Part shown: piece by piece, positions 10,220 through 19,365 of the stretch
Numbering within the stretch: position 1 is the stretch's first letter
Layout of the letters: each line of letters begins with the position of its first letter
NCBI RefSeq assembly: GCF_004569635.1
Contig: NZ_SPOZ01000005.1
Coordinates: 38,577-102,576 of the forward strand
From: Streptococcus sp. LYSM12
GTDB taxonomy: Bacteria; Bacillota; Bacilli; Lactobacillales; Streptococcaceae
Direction of reading: 5' to 3'
DNA length: 64,000 nucleotides
Translations under genes and position numbers: made by a program
Notes under the pieces: model-generated
What the model saw: only the letters and a program-made list of their open reading frames with translations
The model's database searches: none
Told to the model about the DNA's origin: nothing

Positions 10220-11176
10220 ATGAAAACCTATGAAAAAATTTACAAACTCTTATGGAATACCAAAGACTCTATCAGCGAAGAAGAGCTAGCCCAGACATTA
10301 GGAATTTCAAGAACCTCTGTCTGGAAAGGCATCAAGTCTTTAGAAAAGCAGGGACTTATCATTAAGGTAAGCTCCAATCGGAGCTATCGCTTGGAACAGG
10401 GTGACCTATTGCTCCCTGAAGAAATAGCGCAAAATCTTGGCATTCCTGTTCATTTTATGACAGATAGTACTTCAACACAGCTAGATGCAAAACGCGGAAT
10501 TGAGCGTCAGGATAAGAGTCCTGCCCTCTATCTAGCACCCACTCAAGCCCAAGCCCAGGGGCGGTTTGGTAGATCCTTTTTCACAGCTAAAACCGGTGGG
10601 ATTTACATGACCTTACGCCTACGTCCTGAGGCTAGCTTCAAAGATTTGAAACCCTATACTCTCCTCGTTGCAGCAGCCATTGTCAAGGCTATTGAGCAGT
10701 TAACCGACATTCAAGTCAATATCAAATGGGTCAACGATATTTACCAAAATGGCAAGAAAATCGCTGGGATTTTAACCGAGTCTATTTCTTCCGTTGAAGC
10801 CCAAGTCGTAACCGACATAATCATCGGGGTGGGCCTGAATTTTCACCTGCTTGATTTACCAGCAGAGCTATCAAAAACCGCAAGCAGTCTCTTCACAGAT
10901 ACCCCTTCTATCACACGGAATCAGTTGATCACAAAAATCTGGCACATCTTTTTCACCACTAGCGAGGAAGAATTACTGACTTTATACAAAAAAAAATCAC
11001 TTGTCCTAGGAAAACAAGTGACCTTTTCACAACAAAATCAACACTACTGCGGACTAGCTACAGCCATTACTGACACCGGAACTCTTCAAGTCCAGTTAGA
11101 AGATGGCTCCCTTAAAATGCTCTCAAGCGGGGACATTAGCCTTGCTTCTTGGTCAGATTCTCCAAGACCCGAATGA
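10220..11176 (+). CDS. birA: Biotin--protein ligase / biotin operon repressor (bifunctional BirA)
   Basis: BirA makes biotinyl-AMP and attaches biotin to acyl carrier subunits such as AccB. The 318-aa protein carries an N-terminal winged helix (EELAQTLGISRTSVWKGIKS, 21-40), so it can also repress transcription. The ligase core shows QGRFGRSF (113-120, the adenylate loop), GGIYMTLRL, KWVNDIY (169-175) and KKIAGILTES. The start MKTYEKIYKL is where family members begin. There is no Shine-Dalgarno, and the -10 box ends 6 nt before ATG, so the mRNA is probably leaderless. The 3' end overlaps the convergent DUF3272-like gene by 41 bp. Confidence 0.93.
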   Translation: MKTYEKIYKLLWNTKDSISEEELAQTLGISRTSVWKGIKSLEKQGLIIKVSSNRSYRLEQGDLLLPEEIAQNLGIPVHFMTDSTSTQLDAKRGIERQDKSPALYLAPTQAQAQGRFGRSFFTAKTGGIYMTLRLRPEASFKDLKPYTLLVAAAIVKAIEQLTDIQVNIKWVNDIYQNGKKIAGILTESISSVEAQVVTDIIIGVGLNFHLLDLPAELSKTASSLFTDTPSITRNQLITKIWHIFFTTSEEELLTLYKKKSLVLGKQVTFSQQNQHYCGLATAITDTGTLQVQLEDGSLKMLSSGDISLASWSDSPRPE

Positions 11177-11330
11177 CCTTACTCACCCGATAACTCAAGC
11201 GGAGATTGCGTACGACAAAAAATCCATAAATGAGGGTCCAAACATAGTCCCCCGCCAAAATTGACTCATTCATCCAGTAAGTCGCAAAGACTGTCGTAAT
11301 GGTAAGAAAGATAAATTGTGTTACTCTCAT
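11136..11330 (-). CDS. Small membrane protein, DUF3272-like
   Basis: The 64-aa protein has two hydrophobic stretches (about 5-20 and 28-42) and a basic C-terminal tail (RNLRLSYRVSKVIRVLENLTKKQG). Short proteins of this kind follow dnaX in streptococci; I assign DUF3272 from memory of that context and the function is unknown. It has its own promoter (TTGGCA-18-TATACT with TGA before it) ending 6 nt before ATG, with no Shine-Dalgarno in range, so it looks leaderless. The last 41 bp overlap the birA 3' end on the other strand. Confidence 0.75.
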   Translation of the reverse strand: MRVTQFIFLTITTVFATYWMNESILAGDYVWTLIYGFFVVRNLRLSYRVSKVIRVLENLTKKQG

Positions 11331-11336
11331 AGGTCT

Positions 11337-11366
11337 AGTATATCACTCCCAAATAATAGTTGCCAA
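11337..11366 (-). promoter_or_regulatory. Promoter of the DUF3272-like gene
   Basis: TTGGCA (11366-11361), an 18-bp spacer and TATACT (11342-11337), preceded by TGA for an extended -10. The spacing to ATG (11330) is AGACCT, so transcription would start at or next to the start codon. Confidence 0.75.
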
Positions 11367-11398
11367 TCAACTTGCATCACATTGTAGCAAAGTCTACC

Positions 11399-11424
11399 AA
11401 ATCAGCCTTTAAGCTGATTTTTTG
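11399..11424 (+). terminator. Terminator-like hairpin, plus orientation
   Basis: AAATCAGC / GCTGATTT with a 6-nt loop, followed by TTTTG-type T-run on the plus strand. It is the first strong plus-strand terminator after birA, so birA transcripts may run antisense across the whole DUF3272-like gene. On the minus strand the T-run is weak. Confidence 0.65.
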
Positions 11425-11506
11425 TGTATTTCCATTCTGATAGTCATCGGATACTGGTTGGGAAGTGCTGAAGAAAGTATCATTTGGATTCTCCACAGAT
11501 ATTGAT

Positions 11507-13183
11507 TCAATCCTCCACAACCGTGATATCATCTGCCAAGAATTGGAAAGCTTCTGGGACAAGGGGTTCTTCTACAACTTCTGGCGCAGCTTCTTTTTGT
11601 CCTTTTACCTTGACTGAAAAGTCCGCACGCATGGTCAACCAATCCTCGTGAGCAATGGCTAAAATATGGGGAGAAAATCCTGCTGCCTTGCTGAGGATAT
11701 TGCCAAACATGGTATCTAAATTCTCCCGCTTCATGGTTTGTTCGGCATTGAACGTTGATTCAAAGGCTAGGATTGCATGGTGTTCATTGGCTGCAACAGG
11801 TTGAGAACCAACCAACAAGGCCTTATCCGCTCCTGAGAGACTTTCAATAATTTCTCCCCAAGCATTTTGCAGCCGGGTCAAATTCTCCCGCGCCAGACTT
11901 GGATTTTCCATCGCTTCCTGCAAGATAGCGTGGACCTTATTCGTATCTGGACGGTATTTTTTACTGACCTGCGGTTTGCGCGAAACTGGCTTGACTTCAA
12001 GCGGTTGTTTGCCAAGGCTGGCCAACTGTTGTTGCAGAGATTGGACCTGGGTTTGAAGAGTTTGAAGCTGCTCACGGACATTATCTGGAATAGCTGCTGA
12101 CTCTTGACCAATCTTTTGATCTGAAACATCTGCCAGGCGAATCGTCATCATTTCAGCATAAATCTTGGGCTGGGGACTCGTTTTAATATCCACCAAGGAG
12201 CGCGTGACCGTTTCAATCATGGCAAAAATCCGCTCCTGCCCCATTTGGAGATTATCTGAAAAAATGGAGCTTGTACGAGGATTTTCCCCACCTGCTTGTA
12301 CAATCAGCAAATCCCGTAAATAGTAAAGGATGTCCGTTGTAAACCGAATCATGCTCTTGCCATTATCAAAAACGGTCTGCAAATGTGTCAAAGCTGTAGA
12401 AGCATCTTGCTCACGAATACTTTCCATATAGGAATCCAGAGCTTTAAGACCGATTGAACCTGTAATTTCCTCTGCTACTTCAAGAGTTAAATCATGGTCT
12501 GCACTAAGGCTAAGAGCCTGATCTAAAATAGACAAGGCATCCCGCATGCCGCCCTCAGCCCGGCGAGCAATCATCGCAAGAGCCTGCTCATCAAAGCCGA
12601 TCTTTTCTTGGTCCAGAATATAGGCCAAATGATGTGTAATATCTGTCGCCTTAATCGATTTAAACTCAAAACGCTGAACTCGTGATAAAATCGTTGCCGG
12701 AATCTTGTGCAACTCGGTCGTTGCGAGAATAAAGACTACATTTTCTGTCGGCTCTTCCAAGGTTTTCAAGAGGGCGTTAAAAGCTCCCGTTGAAAGCATA
12801 TGAACCTCATCAATAATATAAACCTTATAGTGAGCAAAACTCGGTGCATATGTTGATTTATCACGAATATCACGGATTTCATCGACCCCATTATTTGAGG
12901 CCGCATCAATCTCAATCACATCTTCCAAACTTCCTTCGGTAATAGCCTTGCAGACATAGCAATCATTACAAGGTTCCCCGCCCACTTGATTGGGACAATT
13001 CATGGCTTTGGCAAAAATTTTGGCAGCTGATGTTTTCCCTGTTCCTCTAGGACCAGAAAAAAGATAGGCGTGGCTGATTTTTTTTTGTTCAATAGCCTGC
13101 TTGAGAGTGACTGCTACTACTTCTTGCCCGACCATTTCTCCAAAGGTTTGACTACGGTATTTCCGATAAAGAGCTTGATACAT
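11507..13183 (-). CDS. dnaX: DNA polymerase III subunits gamma and tau
   Basis: DnaX is the AAA+ clamp-loader ATPase of the replisome. The start [10 protein letters not shown] at 13183 is the family start (558 aa); a longer in-frame start is rejected. Walker A is GPRGTGKT (44-51), followed by the four-cysteine zinc module (C63, C72, C75, C78), Walker B YIIDEVHML and the SRC region ILSRVQRFEFK. A low-complexity Q-rich linker (QTLQTQVQSLQQQLASL) precedes the tau-like C-terminal domain. The ATG shares one base with the stop codon of the upstream fRMsr gene (TAATG), indicating translational coupling. No slippery stretch like that of E. coli dnaX was seen. Confidence 0.96.
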   Translation of the reverse strand: MYQALYRKYRSQTFGEMVGQEVVAVTLKQAIEQKKISHAYLFSGPRGTGKTSAAKIFAKAMNCPNQVGGEPCNDCYVCKAITEGSLEDVIEIDAASNNGVDEIRDIRDKSTYAPSFAHYKVYIIDEVHMLSTGAFNALLKTLEEPTENVVFILATTELHKIPATILSRVQRFEFKSIKATDITHHLAYILDQEKIGFDEQALAMIARRAEGGMRDALSILDQALSLSADHDLTLEVAEEITGSIGLKALDSYMESIREQDASTALTHLQTVFDNGKSMIRFTTDILYYLRDLLIVQAGGENPRTSSIFSDNLQMGQERIFAMIETVTRSLVDIKTSPQPKIYAEMMTIRLADVSDQKIGQESAAIPDNVREQLQTLQTQVQSLQQQLASLGKQPLEVKPVSRKPQVSKKYRPDTNKVHAILQEAMENPSLARENLTRLQNAWGEIIESLSGADKALLVGSQPVAANEHHAILAFESTFNAEQTMKRENLDTMFGNILSKAAGFSPHILAIAHEDWLTMRADFSVKVKGQKEAAPEVVEEPLVPEAFQFLADDITVVED

Positions 13184-13680
13184 TAATTTTTCTCTCCAAA
13201 CATGGCAAAATTCCAATCCGTCCCCTCTACTAAGAGAGCTACGAAGCGTTCTAGATATTCCTTGTCAAGGCTATCATAATCTGCCTCCAAGCGAGAATCC
13301 AAGTCCAGTACACCGAGTAATTGACCATTTTTAATCATGGGCACGACAATCTCGGACAAGGCTTTCGCATCGCAGGAAATATAATTAGCATGTGTCCGCA
13401 CATCGTCTACGATGATTGTTCTGCTTTCTTCAGCCGCTTGTCCACAAACACCTTTTCCAAGTGCAATATGCACGCAAGAGACGCCCCCTTGGAAAGGGCC
13501 TAAGATTAACTCTCTTCCGTCAAATAGATAAAAACCTGCAAAAACTGAATTAGGTAGAGCTTGGTAAAGGAGGGCTGAGCTGTTGGACAAATTAGAAAGA
13601 GCATTGCGTTCGCCTGCAAGAAGCCCTGTAAGCTGGGCTAAGAGTAAGTCATAATGTGATTTTTTTTCTTGTTCTAACAT
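13183..13680 (-). CDS. GAF-domain free methionine-(R)-sulfoxide reductase
   Basis: fRMsr reduces free Met-R-sulfoxide in the cytoplasm and helps resist oxidative damage. The 165-aa protein is a single GAF domain. Cysteines at 69, 79 and 103 have the same spacing (10 and 24) as the catalytic and resolving cysteines of the yeast enzyme (91, 101, 125), which supports enzyme function rather than a sensor role. It is first in a unit with dnaX. The start has no Shine-Dalgarno and follows a TGCTATAAT box by 7 nt, so it looks leaderless. Confidence 0.88.
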   Translation of the reverse strand: MLEQEKKSHYDLLLAQLTGLLAGERNALSNLSNSSALLYQALPNSVFAGFYLFDGRELILGPFQGGVSCVHIALGKGVCGQAAEESRTIIVDDVRTHANYISCDAKALSEIVVPMIKNGQLLGVLDLDSRLEADYDSLDKEYLERFVALLVEGTDWNFAMFGEKN

Positions 13681-13687
13681 AGTTTAC

Positions 13688-13696
13688 ATTATAGCA
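13688..13696 (-). promoter_or_regulatory. Extended -10 promoter of the fRMsr-dnaX unit
   Basis: TGCTATAAT (13696-13688) followed by GTAAACT then ATG (13680). The predicted start is at the ATG itself. No good -35 is seen. Confidence 0.7.
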
Positions 13697-13767
13697 TAAA
13701 AGGAGACAAAAAGAGGGATAGAGCCGTTCTTTTCTTGTGAAATTCTCTTTCCCCATTATCTTTACCA

Positions 13768-14367
13768 CTACTCATCATTTCTCCAATAGGAGGGTCGCTT
13801 GCGCTCATAGGCTGCAATCAACTCCTCATATTGAAGTGTCATACCAATATCATCTAACCCATTTAAAAGCTTGTACTTCCACTCGCTATCGATGTCAAAG
13901 TGAAAATCACCTACAGGTGAAGCAATCGTCTGTCGTTCGAGATCAACAGTGACGTGTTCATCGGGCGCAAGCCCTGCCAATTTCTCACGGACTTCTCTAG
14001 GCTGGACAATGGGTAAGATGCCGTTGTTTAATTCGTTGTTATAGTGAATATCTCCAAAAGAACCTGCAATCACAACTTTAAAACCATAGTCTACTAAGGC
14101 CCAAGCTGCATGCTCCCGAGACGAACCTGCTCCAAAATTATCGCCCGTCACTAAAATGGTCGCTCGTCGATACTCATCCTTATTAAAAACAAATTCAGGA
14201 TTCTCCGTATAAGCATGGTCCAAGTAACGCCAAGCATACATGAGGTACTTGCCAAATCCTTTCTTGTCAATCAACTTGAGAAATTGCTTGGGGAGAAGCT
14301 GGTCTGTATCAATATTATCATTCATGAGCGGGACAGTCGTTCCCCTATAAATGTTGAATTTTTCCAT
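13768..14367 (-). CDS. leuD: 3-isopropylmalate dehydratase small subunit
   Basis: LeuD pairs with LeuC to isomerise 2- to 3-isopropylmalate in leucine synthesis. The 199-aa protein shows the swivel-domain features of the aconitase family: [14 protein letters not shown] near 18-31, [17 protein letters not shown] near 75-91 and NNGILPI. It is the last gene of the leu operon and starts 2 nt after the leuC stop codon, with GGAGGTAG inside the leuC end. A clear terminator was not found downstream. Confidence 0.95.
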   Translation of the reverse strand: MEKFNIYRGTTVPLMNDNIDTDQLLPKQFLKLIDKKGFGKYLMYAWRYLDHAYTENPEFVFNKDEYRRATILVTGDNFGAGSSREHAAWALVDYGFKVVIAGSFGDIHYNNELNNGILPIVQPREVREKLAGLAPDEHVTVDLERQTIASPVGDFHFDIDSEWKYKLLNGLDDIGMTLQYEELIAAYERKRPSYWRNDE

Positions 14368-14369
14368 AT

Positions 14370-15752
14370 TCAGTCTACCTCCGTAACGTTTCGCACATCA
14401 ACGAAGCGACCAGCGATTGCTGCAGCTGCTGCCATAGCTGGACTGCACAGATGTGTCTTGGCTCCAAAGCCTTGTCTGTCCTCAAAGTTTCGATTGCTGG
14501 TTGAGGCACAATGGACACCGTCTGGCACCTTATCTGGATTCATGCCTAAGCACATGGAACATCCCGGATCCCGCCATTCAAAACCTGCCTCCAAGAAAAT
14601 CTTATCTAAGCCCATTTTCTCAGCTGCTCGCTTAACAGGTCGACTTCCCGGCACGACAATGGCCGTCAAATTAGGGGCAATCTTCTTGCCTTTGACAAAT
14701 TTGGCCGCAAGCACTAAATCACTCAAACGAGCATTGGTACAGGAACCGATAAAGATATAGCCCAGCTCAATCTCTTCAATCTTCTGCCCTGGACGAATCC
14801 CCATATACTGATAAGCCCGCTCATCATTGATATCCTTGATAGCAGGAAAAGCTTCATGAAAGGCAACCCCCATGGACGGATTTGTTCCCCACGTCACCAT
14901 GGGTGCTAAGGTTGATACATCTATCCGGATGACTTTATCATAAACCGCATCCTCATCTGAAACCAAGGTCTGCCAATCAGCAATCGCAGCTTCCATGTCA
15001 CTAGGAGCATGAGCTGTCTGTTTCACGTAATCATAGGTCTTTTGATCAGGATTCATCATACCAATTTTTGAACCAAATTCAATGGACATATTGCAGATGG
15101 TCATCCGTTCTTCCATGCTGAGGCGCTCCACTGCATCTCCACGATATTCGACCGCATACCCAACACCCAATCCGACCCCATGCCTTGCAATCAAAGCTAA
15201 AATATAATCCTTGGCATAAACTCCTTTCGGTGCCAATCCGACAAATTCGATTAAAAGTTTCTTGGGCTTAACCTGCCAAATAGTCTGGGTAGCAAAGACA
15301 TGTTCGACTTCGCTGGTTCCGATACCAAAGGCCAAGGCACCAAAAGCCCCGTGTGTTGCCGTATGACTATCTCCGCAGACAATAACCTTTCCTGGTTGTG
15401 TAAGACCTGTTTCAGGTCCAATCATATGGACGATGCCTTGTAGCTCTGAACCATGATCAGCACAATCAATGCCAAACTCAACCACATTTTCTGCTAGTTT
15501 ATCCATCTGCGCTTTTGAAATCACATCTCGAATATCATAGATGTTGACTGTTGGCACATTGTGATCAAACGTTCCATAAGTCAAATCTGGTCTGCGCAGG
15601 CATCTACCTGCATCACGCAAACCTTGAAAAGCCTGAGGACTCGTCACTTCATGAATATAATGTTGATCTACATACAAGAGCTGTGGTTGCCCCAACCTGC
15701 CTGTAATGACATGGCGCTCCCAGAGCTTGTCCAAAATTGATTTTCCAGTCAT
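14370..15752 (-). CDS. leuC: 3-isopropylmalate dehydratase large subunit
   Basis: LeuC carries the 4Fe-4S cluster of isopropylmalate isomerase. The start [14 protein letters not shown] at 15752 (460 aa) is chosen because GGAGGTAGG lies just before it; this ribosome site is also the end of the DUF1294 gene. Visible: [39 protein letters not shown], and the cluster cysteines in IGSCTNAR and in [10 protein letters not shown]. Coupling to the upstream small gene is tight, so the two are probably translated together. Confidence 0.96.
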   Translation of the reverse strand: MTGKSILDKLWERHVITGRLGQPQLLYVDQHYIHEVTSPQAFQGLRDAGRCLRRPDLTYGTFDHNVPTVNIYDIRDVISKAQMDKLAENVVEFGIDCADHGSELQGIVHMIGPETGLTQPGKVIVCGDSHTATHGAFGALAFGIGTSEVEHVFATQTIWQVKPKKLLIEFVGLAPKGVYAKDYILALIARHGVGLGVGYAVEYRGDAVERLSMEERMTICNMSIEFGSKIGMMNPDQKTYDYVKQTAHAPSDMEAAIADWQTLVSDEDAVYDKVIRIDVSTLAPMVTWGTNPSMGVAFHEAFPAIKDINDERAYQYMGIRPGQKIEEIELGYIFIGSCTNARLSDLVLAAKFVKGKKIAPNLTAIVVPGSRPVKRAAEKMGLDKIFLEAGFEWRDPGCSMCLGMNPDKVPDGVHCASTSNRNFEDRQGFGAKTHLCSPAMAAAAAIAGRFVDVRNVTEVD

Positions 15753-15753
15753 C

Positions 15754-16023
15754 CTACCTCCAAATCCAATAGATGATTGCTCCATCTATCATCAGTCCGA
15801 GTAACCAAGCCACTCGAAAATACCATTTTTTCGTCTTATGGTGGAAACGGGTTCCGCCAGCCCAGGCACCAATACCACCACCTAGAATACTCATTGCAAG
15901 CAACGTTTTTTCTGGAATGCGATAGATTTGCTTTCGAGCTTTTCCTTTGTCTAACCCATAAGTCATAAAGACGGTGATATTCCAGATTACAAGAAGCATA
16001 CTAACCATTTGTTTCATTGTCAT
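15754..16023 (-). CDS. DUF1294 family small membrane protein
   Basis: The 89-aa protein has transmembrane segments near 5-22, 40-57 ([17 protein letters not shown]) and 70-87, and the family motif [11 protein letters not shown]. Its function is unknown. Its ATG overlaps the leuB stop (ATGA), and its last codons form the leuC ribosome site, so it is inside the leu operon. A role in leucine metabolism cannot be inferred from position alone. Confidence 0.85.
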   Translation of the reverse strand: MTMKQMVSMLLVIWNITVFMTYGLDKGKARKQIYRIPEKTLLAMSILGGGIGAWAGGTRFHHKTKKWYFRVAWLLGLMIDGAIIYWIWR

Positions 16024-17054
16024 AACTGTTTGATAATCGCTTCTACCGCTTCTTGGGTAGAGGCTTTTCCTCCTAAATCTCTAGTCAAGATCCATTGAGC
16101 AAAACTTGCTTCAACAGCATCTTCTATTTGTTGAGCGACCGCAATTTCTCCAAACGTTTCCCGCAACATCATGGCAAGGGATAAAATCATGCTCGTAGGA
16201 TTGGCAATCCCCTGCCCTGCAATATCAGGAGCTGATCCGTGAATTGGCTCGTAAAGACTAACCCCTGTTCCATGACTAGCTGACGGCATGACCCCCAGCG
16301 TACCCGATAGGACACTGGCCTCATCTGACAAAATATCGCCAAAAAGATTCTCCGTCACCAAGACATCAAATTGAGCAGGATTGGTAATCATAACCATAGC
16401 CACGCTATCGACCAATTGGTGCTCCAACATCACATCAGGATAGTCTTTGGCAACCCTATCTGCTACATTGCGCCACAATTTTGAAGTTGCAAGAACATTT
16501 TGCTTGTCAATACTGGTCACCTTTTTCTTACGCACCCGTGCTAGTTCAAAAGCTTGGCGCAAAATCCGTTCAATCTCAAAAGCCTGGTATTCATTGACAT
16601 CGCGTGCAATATCAGATTTTAGCTCATGTTTACCGAAATAAATGCCCCCTGTCAACTCGCGCACCACTACAAAATCCACATCCGCAAGTCGTTCTTCCTT
16701 TAACGGTGACAAATGCCTCAAGGCAGGGAAAATTTTGACTGGGCGAATGTTCGCATAAAGTCCCAATTCCCTACGTAGCATCAACAGACCTTGCTCTGGT
16801 CGAAGAGGGGCACTATCGTACTGAGGTCCTCCAATCGCAGCAAGTAGCACCGCATCAGCTTTTCTACAAGCCTCCAAGGTATCTTGGGGGAGCGGATGCC
16901 TTTTGGTATCAATTCCTGCACCACCAAAAGCTTTTTCCTCCAGTTTGTATTCAAAGGAGAGGTTTGGTTTGACTGCTTCTAGCACCTGCAAACCAGCTGC
17001 CATAATTTCAGGTCCAATTCCATCCCCTGCAAGGACAACGATTGTTTTTTTCAT
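16020..17054 (-). CDS. leuB: 3-isopropylmalate dehydrogenase
   Basis: LeuB oxidises and decarboxylates 3-isopropylmalate with NAD+. The 344-aa protein shows the family start VVLAGDGIGPEIMAAGLQVL, the substrate loop LLMLRRELGLYANIRPVK, LTGGIYFG, the metal-binding region VTENLFGDILSDEASVL and the NAD loop PIHGSAPDIAGQGIANP. It follows leuA by 15 nt and overlaps the next gene by 4 nt. Confidence 0.96.
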   Translation of the reverse strand: MKKTIVVLAGDGIGPEIMAAGLQVLEAVKPNLSFEYKLEEKAFGGAGIDTKRHPLPQDTLEACRKADAVLLAAIGGPQYDSAPLRPEQGLLMLRRELGLYANIRPVKIFPALRHLSPLKEERLADVDFVVVRELTGGIYFGKHELKSDIARDVNEYQAFEIERILRQAFELARVRKKKVTSIDKQNVLATSKLWRNVADRVAKDYPDVMLEHQLVDSVAMVMITNPAQFDVLVTENLFGDILSDEASVLSGTLGVMPSASHGTGVSLYEPIHGSAPDIAGQGIANPTSMILSLAMMLRETFGEIAVAQQIEDAVEASFAQWILTRDLGGKASTQEAVEAIIKQL

Positions 17055-17069
17055 ACAGAATCCCCTCGG

Positions 17070-18626
17070 TTAGTCTAGTATATCACGGTAAGATACGATA
17101 TGCCCTATTATTCCTTCATTTTCCTTTTGGACAAAGATATTGGCATGAATATAGGCAATAGCGCTGGCTTTCAAGACATCAAAGTCCAGACCTGATGCGT
17201 TAAAAATAGTCTCAGTTGCCTGATTTTCCACAGTTACCAATACTCGCGCCTGCGAATCAATTCCGTCTGTCACTGCCTCAATATTGTAAGACAGAAGTTT
17301 GACATCTTGGTGGAAAAAGTCATCAATGGCATTGAAAATCGCCTCAACGCTCCCCTTACCAGTCGCTTGACACCCCACCTGCTCACCTTGAGCATTGACC
17401 AAGTAAACCATAGCCACCATGTGCTCTCCGTCCACTGCAAGGGTCAAATCATCAAAGTGGAAACCTTCTGGATTTTCCACGGTCACACCTGCAATTAAGG
17501 CCCGAATATCTGCATCTGTAATTTCTTGCTTCTTATCCGCCAAGGTTTTGAATTTACGGAACAATTTATTGATTTCTACCTCATCAAATTCCAAATCTAA
17601 TTCTTTTAATTTCTCTATAAATGCATGGCGGCCAGAGAGTTTTCCAAGTGGTAAACTATTGTGTGTAACACCGACCAATTCTGGCGTAATGATTTCATAG
17701 GTGAGGGGATTTTTAAGAACTCCATCTTGGTGAATACCTGACTCGTGCGAGAAAGCATTTCCCCCTATGACAGCCTTGTTTTTAGGAATAGCAATTCCAG
17801 AAAAGCGCGAAACCATTTCAGATGTATGCATTGTTTCATTCAAGACAATATCTGTCTCCACCTGATAGTAGTCCGCACGGATATTGAGTGCAACAGCTAC
17901 TTCTTCTAGAGCCGCATTTCCTGCTCGCTCACCGATTCCGTTCATCGTTCCCTCCACGCGCCCTGCTCCATTTTTTATAGCCGAAAGGCTATTTGCTACA
18001 GCTAGACCAAGATCATCGTGGCAATGAGGACTAAAGATAATCTCTCTTTCAGATACTACATTTTCAATCAGATACTTGAATATATAACCGTATTCGTCAG
18101 GTGTAGTAAAGCCGACTGTATCAGGAATATTGATATAGCTTGCACCTGCATCTACCGCCGTTTGCACCACTTCCAAAAGAAAGTCTAACTCCGTCCTTGT
18201 GCCATCTTCAGGTGAAAACTCTACCACATCAAACCTTGAACGAGCATAGCTGACATATTCTTTAATACTAGCAAGAATGTCTTCCTTGGTCTTTTTTAAC
18301 TTAAACTCCCGGTGAATAGGGCTGGTTGCGATAAAGACATGAATCTGAGGATACTGAGCGTCTTTCAACGCCTCATAACAGGCATCAATATCTGACTTAA
18401 CCAGACGAGCCAGACCTGTCACAGCAGTTGTTTTCATCGCTTTTGCAATCTCATTTACCGCCGTAAAGGAATCTGGACTAGCTGCAGGAAAACCTGCTTC
18501 AATGGCTGAAATACCCCATTTTTCTAGTTGCTTGGCAATGGCAATCTTCTCCTTAATGGAAAAATTCACTCCTGGGGTCTGCTCCCCGTCACGAAGACTG
18601 GTATCAAGAAATTCAACTTTACGCAT
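17070..18626 (-). CDS. leuA: 2-isopropylmalate synthase
   Basis: LeuA condenses acetyl-CoA with 2-ketoisovalerate, the committed step of leucine synthesis. The 518-aa protein has the TIM-barrel motif [16 protein letters not shown] (8-23), the HxH metal site in [18 protein letters not shown], the subdomain loop [15 protein letters not shown] and a C-terminal LeuA regulatory domain (about 385-515) for leucine feedback. Ribosome site AGAGGAG. It is the first structural gene of leuA-leuB-DUF1294-leuC-leuD, behind an attenuated leader. Confidence 0.96.
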   Translation of the reverse strand: MRKVEFLDTSLRDGEQTPGVNFSIKEKIAIAKQLEKWGISAIEAGFPAASPDSFTAVNEIAKAMKTTAVTGLARLVKSDIDACYEALKDAQYPQIHVFIATSPIHREFKLKKTKEDILASIKEYVSYARSRFDVVEFSPEDGTRTELDFLLEVVQTAVDAGASYINIPDTVGFTTPDEYGYIFKYLIENVVSEREIIFSPHCHDDLGLAVANSLSAIKNGAGRVEGTMNGIGERAGNAALEEVAVALNIRADYYQVETDIVLNETMHTSEMVSRFSGIAIPKNKAVIGGNAFSHESGIHQDGVLKNPLTYEIITPELVGVTHNSLPLGKLSGRHAFIEKLKELDLEFDEVEINKLFRKFKTLADKKQEITDADIRALIAGVTVENPEGFHFDDLTLAVDGEHMVAMVYLVNAQGEQVGCQATGKGSVEAIFNAIDDFFHQDVKLLSYNIEAVTDGIDSQARVLVTVENQATETIFNASGLDFDVLKASAIAYIHANIFVQKENEGIIGHIVSYRDILD

Positions 18627-18647
18627 AATCTACTCCTCTTTCTCCAT

Positions 18648-18730
18648 AAATAAAAACATCTCACTTGACCCAGCGAGATGTTTACCCGCTTGGCCAGCCA
18701 AACAGGACTAATGCTTTTATGCACTAGCCC
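18648..18730 (-). ncRNA. leu operon attenuator: hairpins H1 and H2, then terminator
   Basis: On the minus strand, H1 is GGGCTAGTGC/GCATTAGTCC (18730-18705), beginning at the leader peptide stop codon. H2 is CCTGTTTGGC/GCCAAGCGGG (18706-18685). The terminator is AAACATCTC/GAGATGTTT plus two inner pairs, followed by TTTTTATTT (18683-18648), ending 21 nt before leuA. H1 and H2 share two bases. Which pairing is the antiterminator is not settled by eye. Confidence 0.75.
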
Positions 18731-18771
18731 GCTCGTCGCAACAATAGGTTCATAGATAAAACAAGTTTCAT
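18724..18771 (-). CDS. leuL: leu leader peptide (15 aa, leucine-rich)
   Basis: The open frame MKLVLSMNLLLRRAG has five leucines in 15 residues, three of them consecutive (CTA TTG TTG), and a strong ribosome site AAGGAGAAGATCAA before ATG. Its stop codon lies in the first arm of hairpin H1 and a terminator follows before leuA. This is the arrangement of ribosome-mediated attenuation known for leu and ilv leaders in Lactococcus and enterics. Leucine starvation would stall the ribosome at the Leu run and favour readthrough; that step is inference. Confidence 0.8.
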   Translation of the reverse strand: MKLVLSMNLLLRRAG

Positions 18772-18801
18772 TTGATCTTCTCCTTGTAGATGAATGATAG
18801 T

Positions 18802-18864
18802 ATCGTATCATGTTTTAAACTTTATTGCAACAATTTTCTGTATTATTTTAATTATCTGACAATT
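18802..18864 (-). promoter_or_regulatory. leu promoter with upstream CodY-like box
   Basis: The promoter is TTGCAA (18830-18825), a 17-bp spacer and TACGAT (18807-18802), with an extended TGA. Upstream, 18864-18850 reads AATTGTCAGATAATT, two mismatches from the CodY consensus AATTTTCWGAAAATT. A poorer overlapping match (four mismatches, ending AGAAAATT) lies next to it. CodY repression when branched-chain amino acids are plentiful is established in streptococci and fits this operon. Confidence 0.75.
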
Positions 18865-18967
18865 ATGCGTTGCTAACTGACTCCTATTGCCCACTTTTGA
18901 TCGTTTTCTATACTCTGCCAAAATCAACATCTGAAAAACTTTGATTTTTATAACGAAGAATTGTGAA

Positions 18968-19076
18968 AGAATGAAGATAAAGGAGCTAGAAATTGACGTT
19001 TGCGGAGGCAAACGCTCCCTCGAAAGTAGGCTGAAAACCTCCACTGGAGCTTTTCACTCGTCGTACTTCCTATTTT
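18968..19076 (-). repeat. Family C repeat
   Basis: Minus-orientation copy ('gtaggctgaaaacctccactggagcttttcactcgtcgtacttcctatttt'). A family A element follows directly at the terminal TA. Confidence 0.65.
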
Positions 19077-19236
19077 TATAGTCATTTAGTGTATATTTTT
19101 TATTACTTCGTTTACTCGTCTTGCTGTACCATTGAGAAAAGTTACACTTTTCTTATCTGTCACTTGAAATAGTTATCAACTATTTCAACTACCTGCGACT
19201 CCTTGCCTAGTACTAAAAATAAACGAAACGGCTATA
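19077..19236 (+). mobile_element. Family A MITE-like element (long form)
   Basis: About 160 bp from TATAGTCATTTAG to AAACGAAACGGCTATA. It has the long-form insert with two palindromes, GAAAAG-TTACA-CTTTTC and GAAATAGTT-ATC-AACTATTTC. Confidence 0.8.
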
Positions 19237-19345
19237 CCGTAGCTGTTGCAAGATGCGCTTGCTTTACAGATACGGAAGAAACTATCCAGAGGAGAGTTTC
19301 TTAGGCACAGGGCACAATCGCTTTCTTAACACCCTCATATCTTGT
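19237..19345 (-). repeat. Family D repeat
   Basis: 'ccgtagctgttgcaagatgcgcttgctttacagatacgg...cacaatcgctttcttaacaccctcatatcttg' matches the blocks at 4535, 41482 and 42690. Confidence 0.6.
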
Positions 19346-19365
19346 TTACTCCCCACATAACATAA

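Noticed and set aside
11377..11562. 61-aa frame overlapping the dnaX end
   Set aside because: Mostly antisense-free overlap with the dnaX tail in another frame, with no ribosome site or conserved features; the hairpin at 11399 lies within it.
14215..14760. 181-aa plus-strand frame over leuC and leuD
   Set aside because: It is antisense to two well-supported genes, with no promoter or ribosome site.
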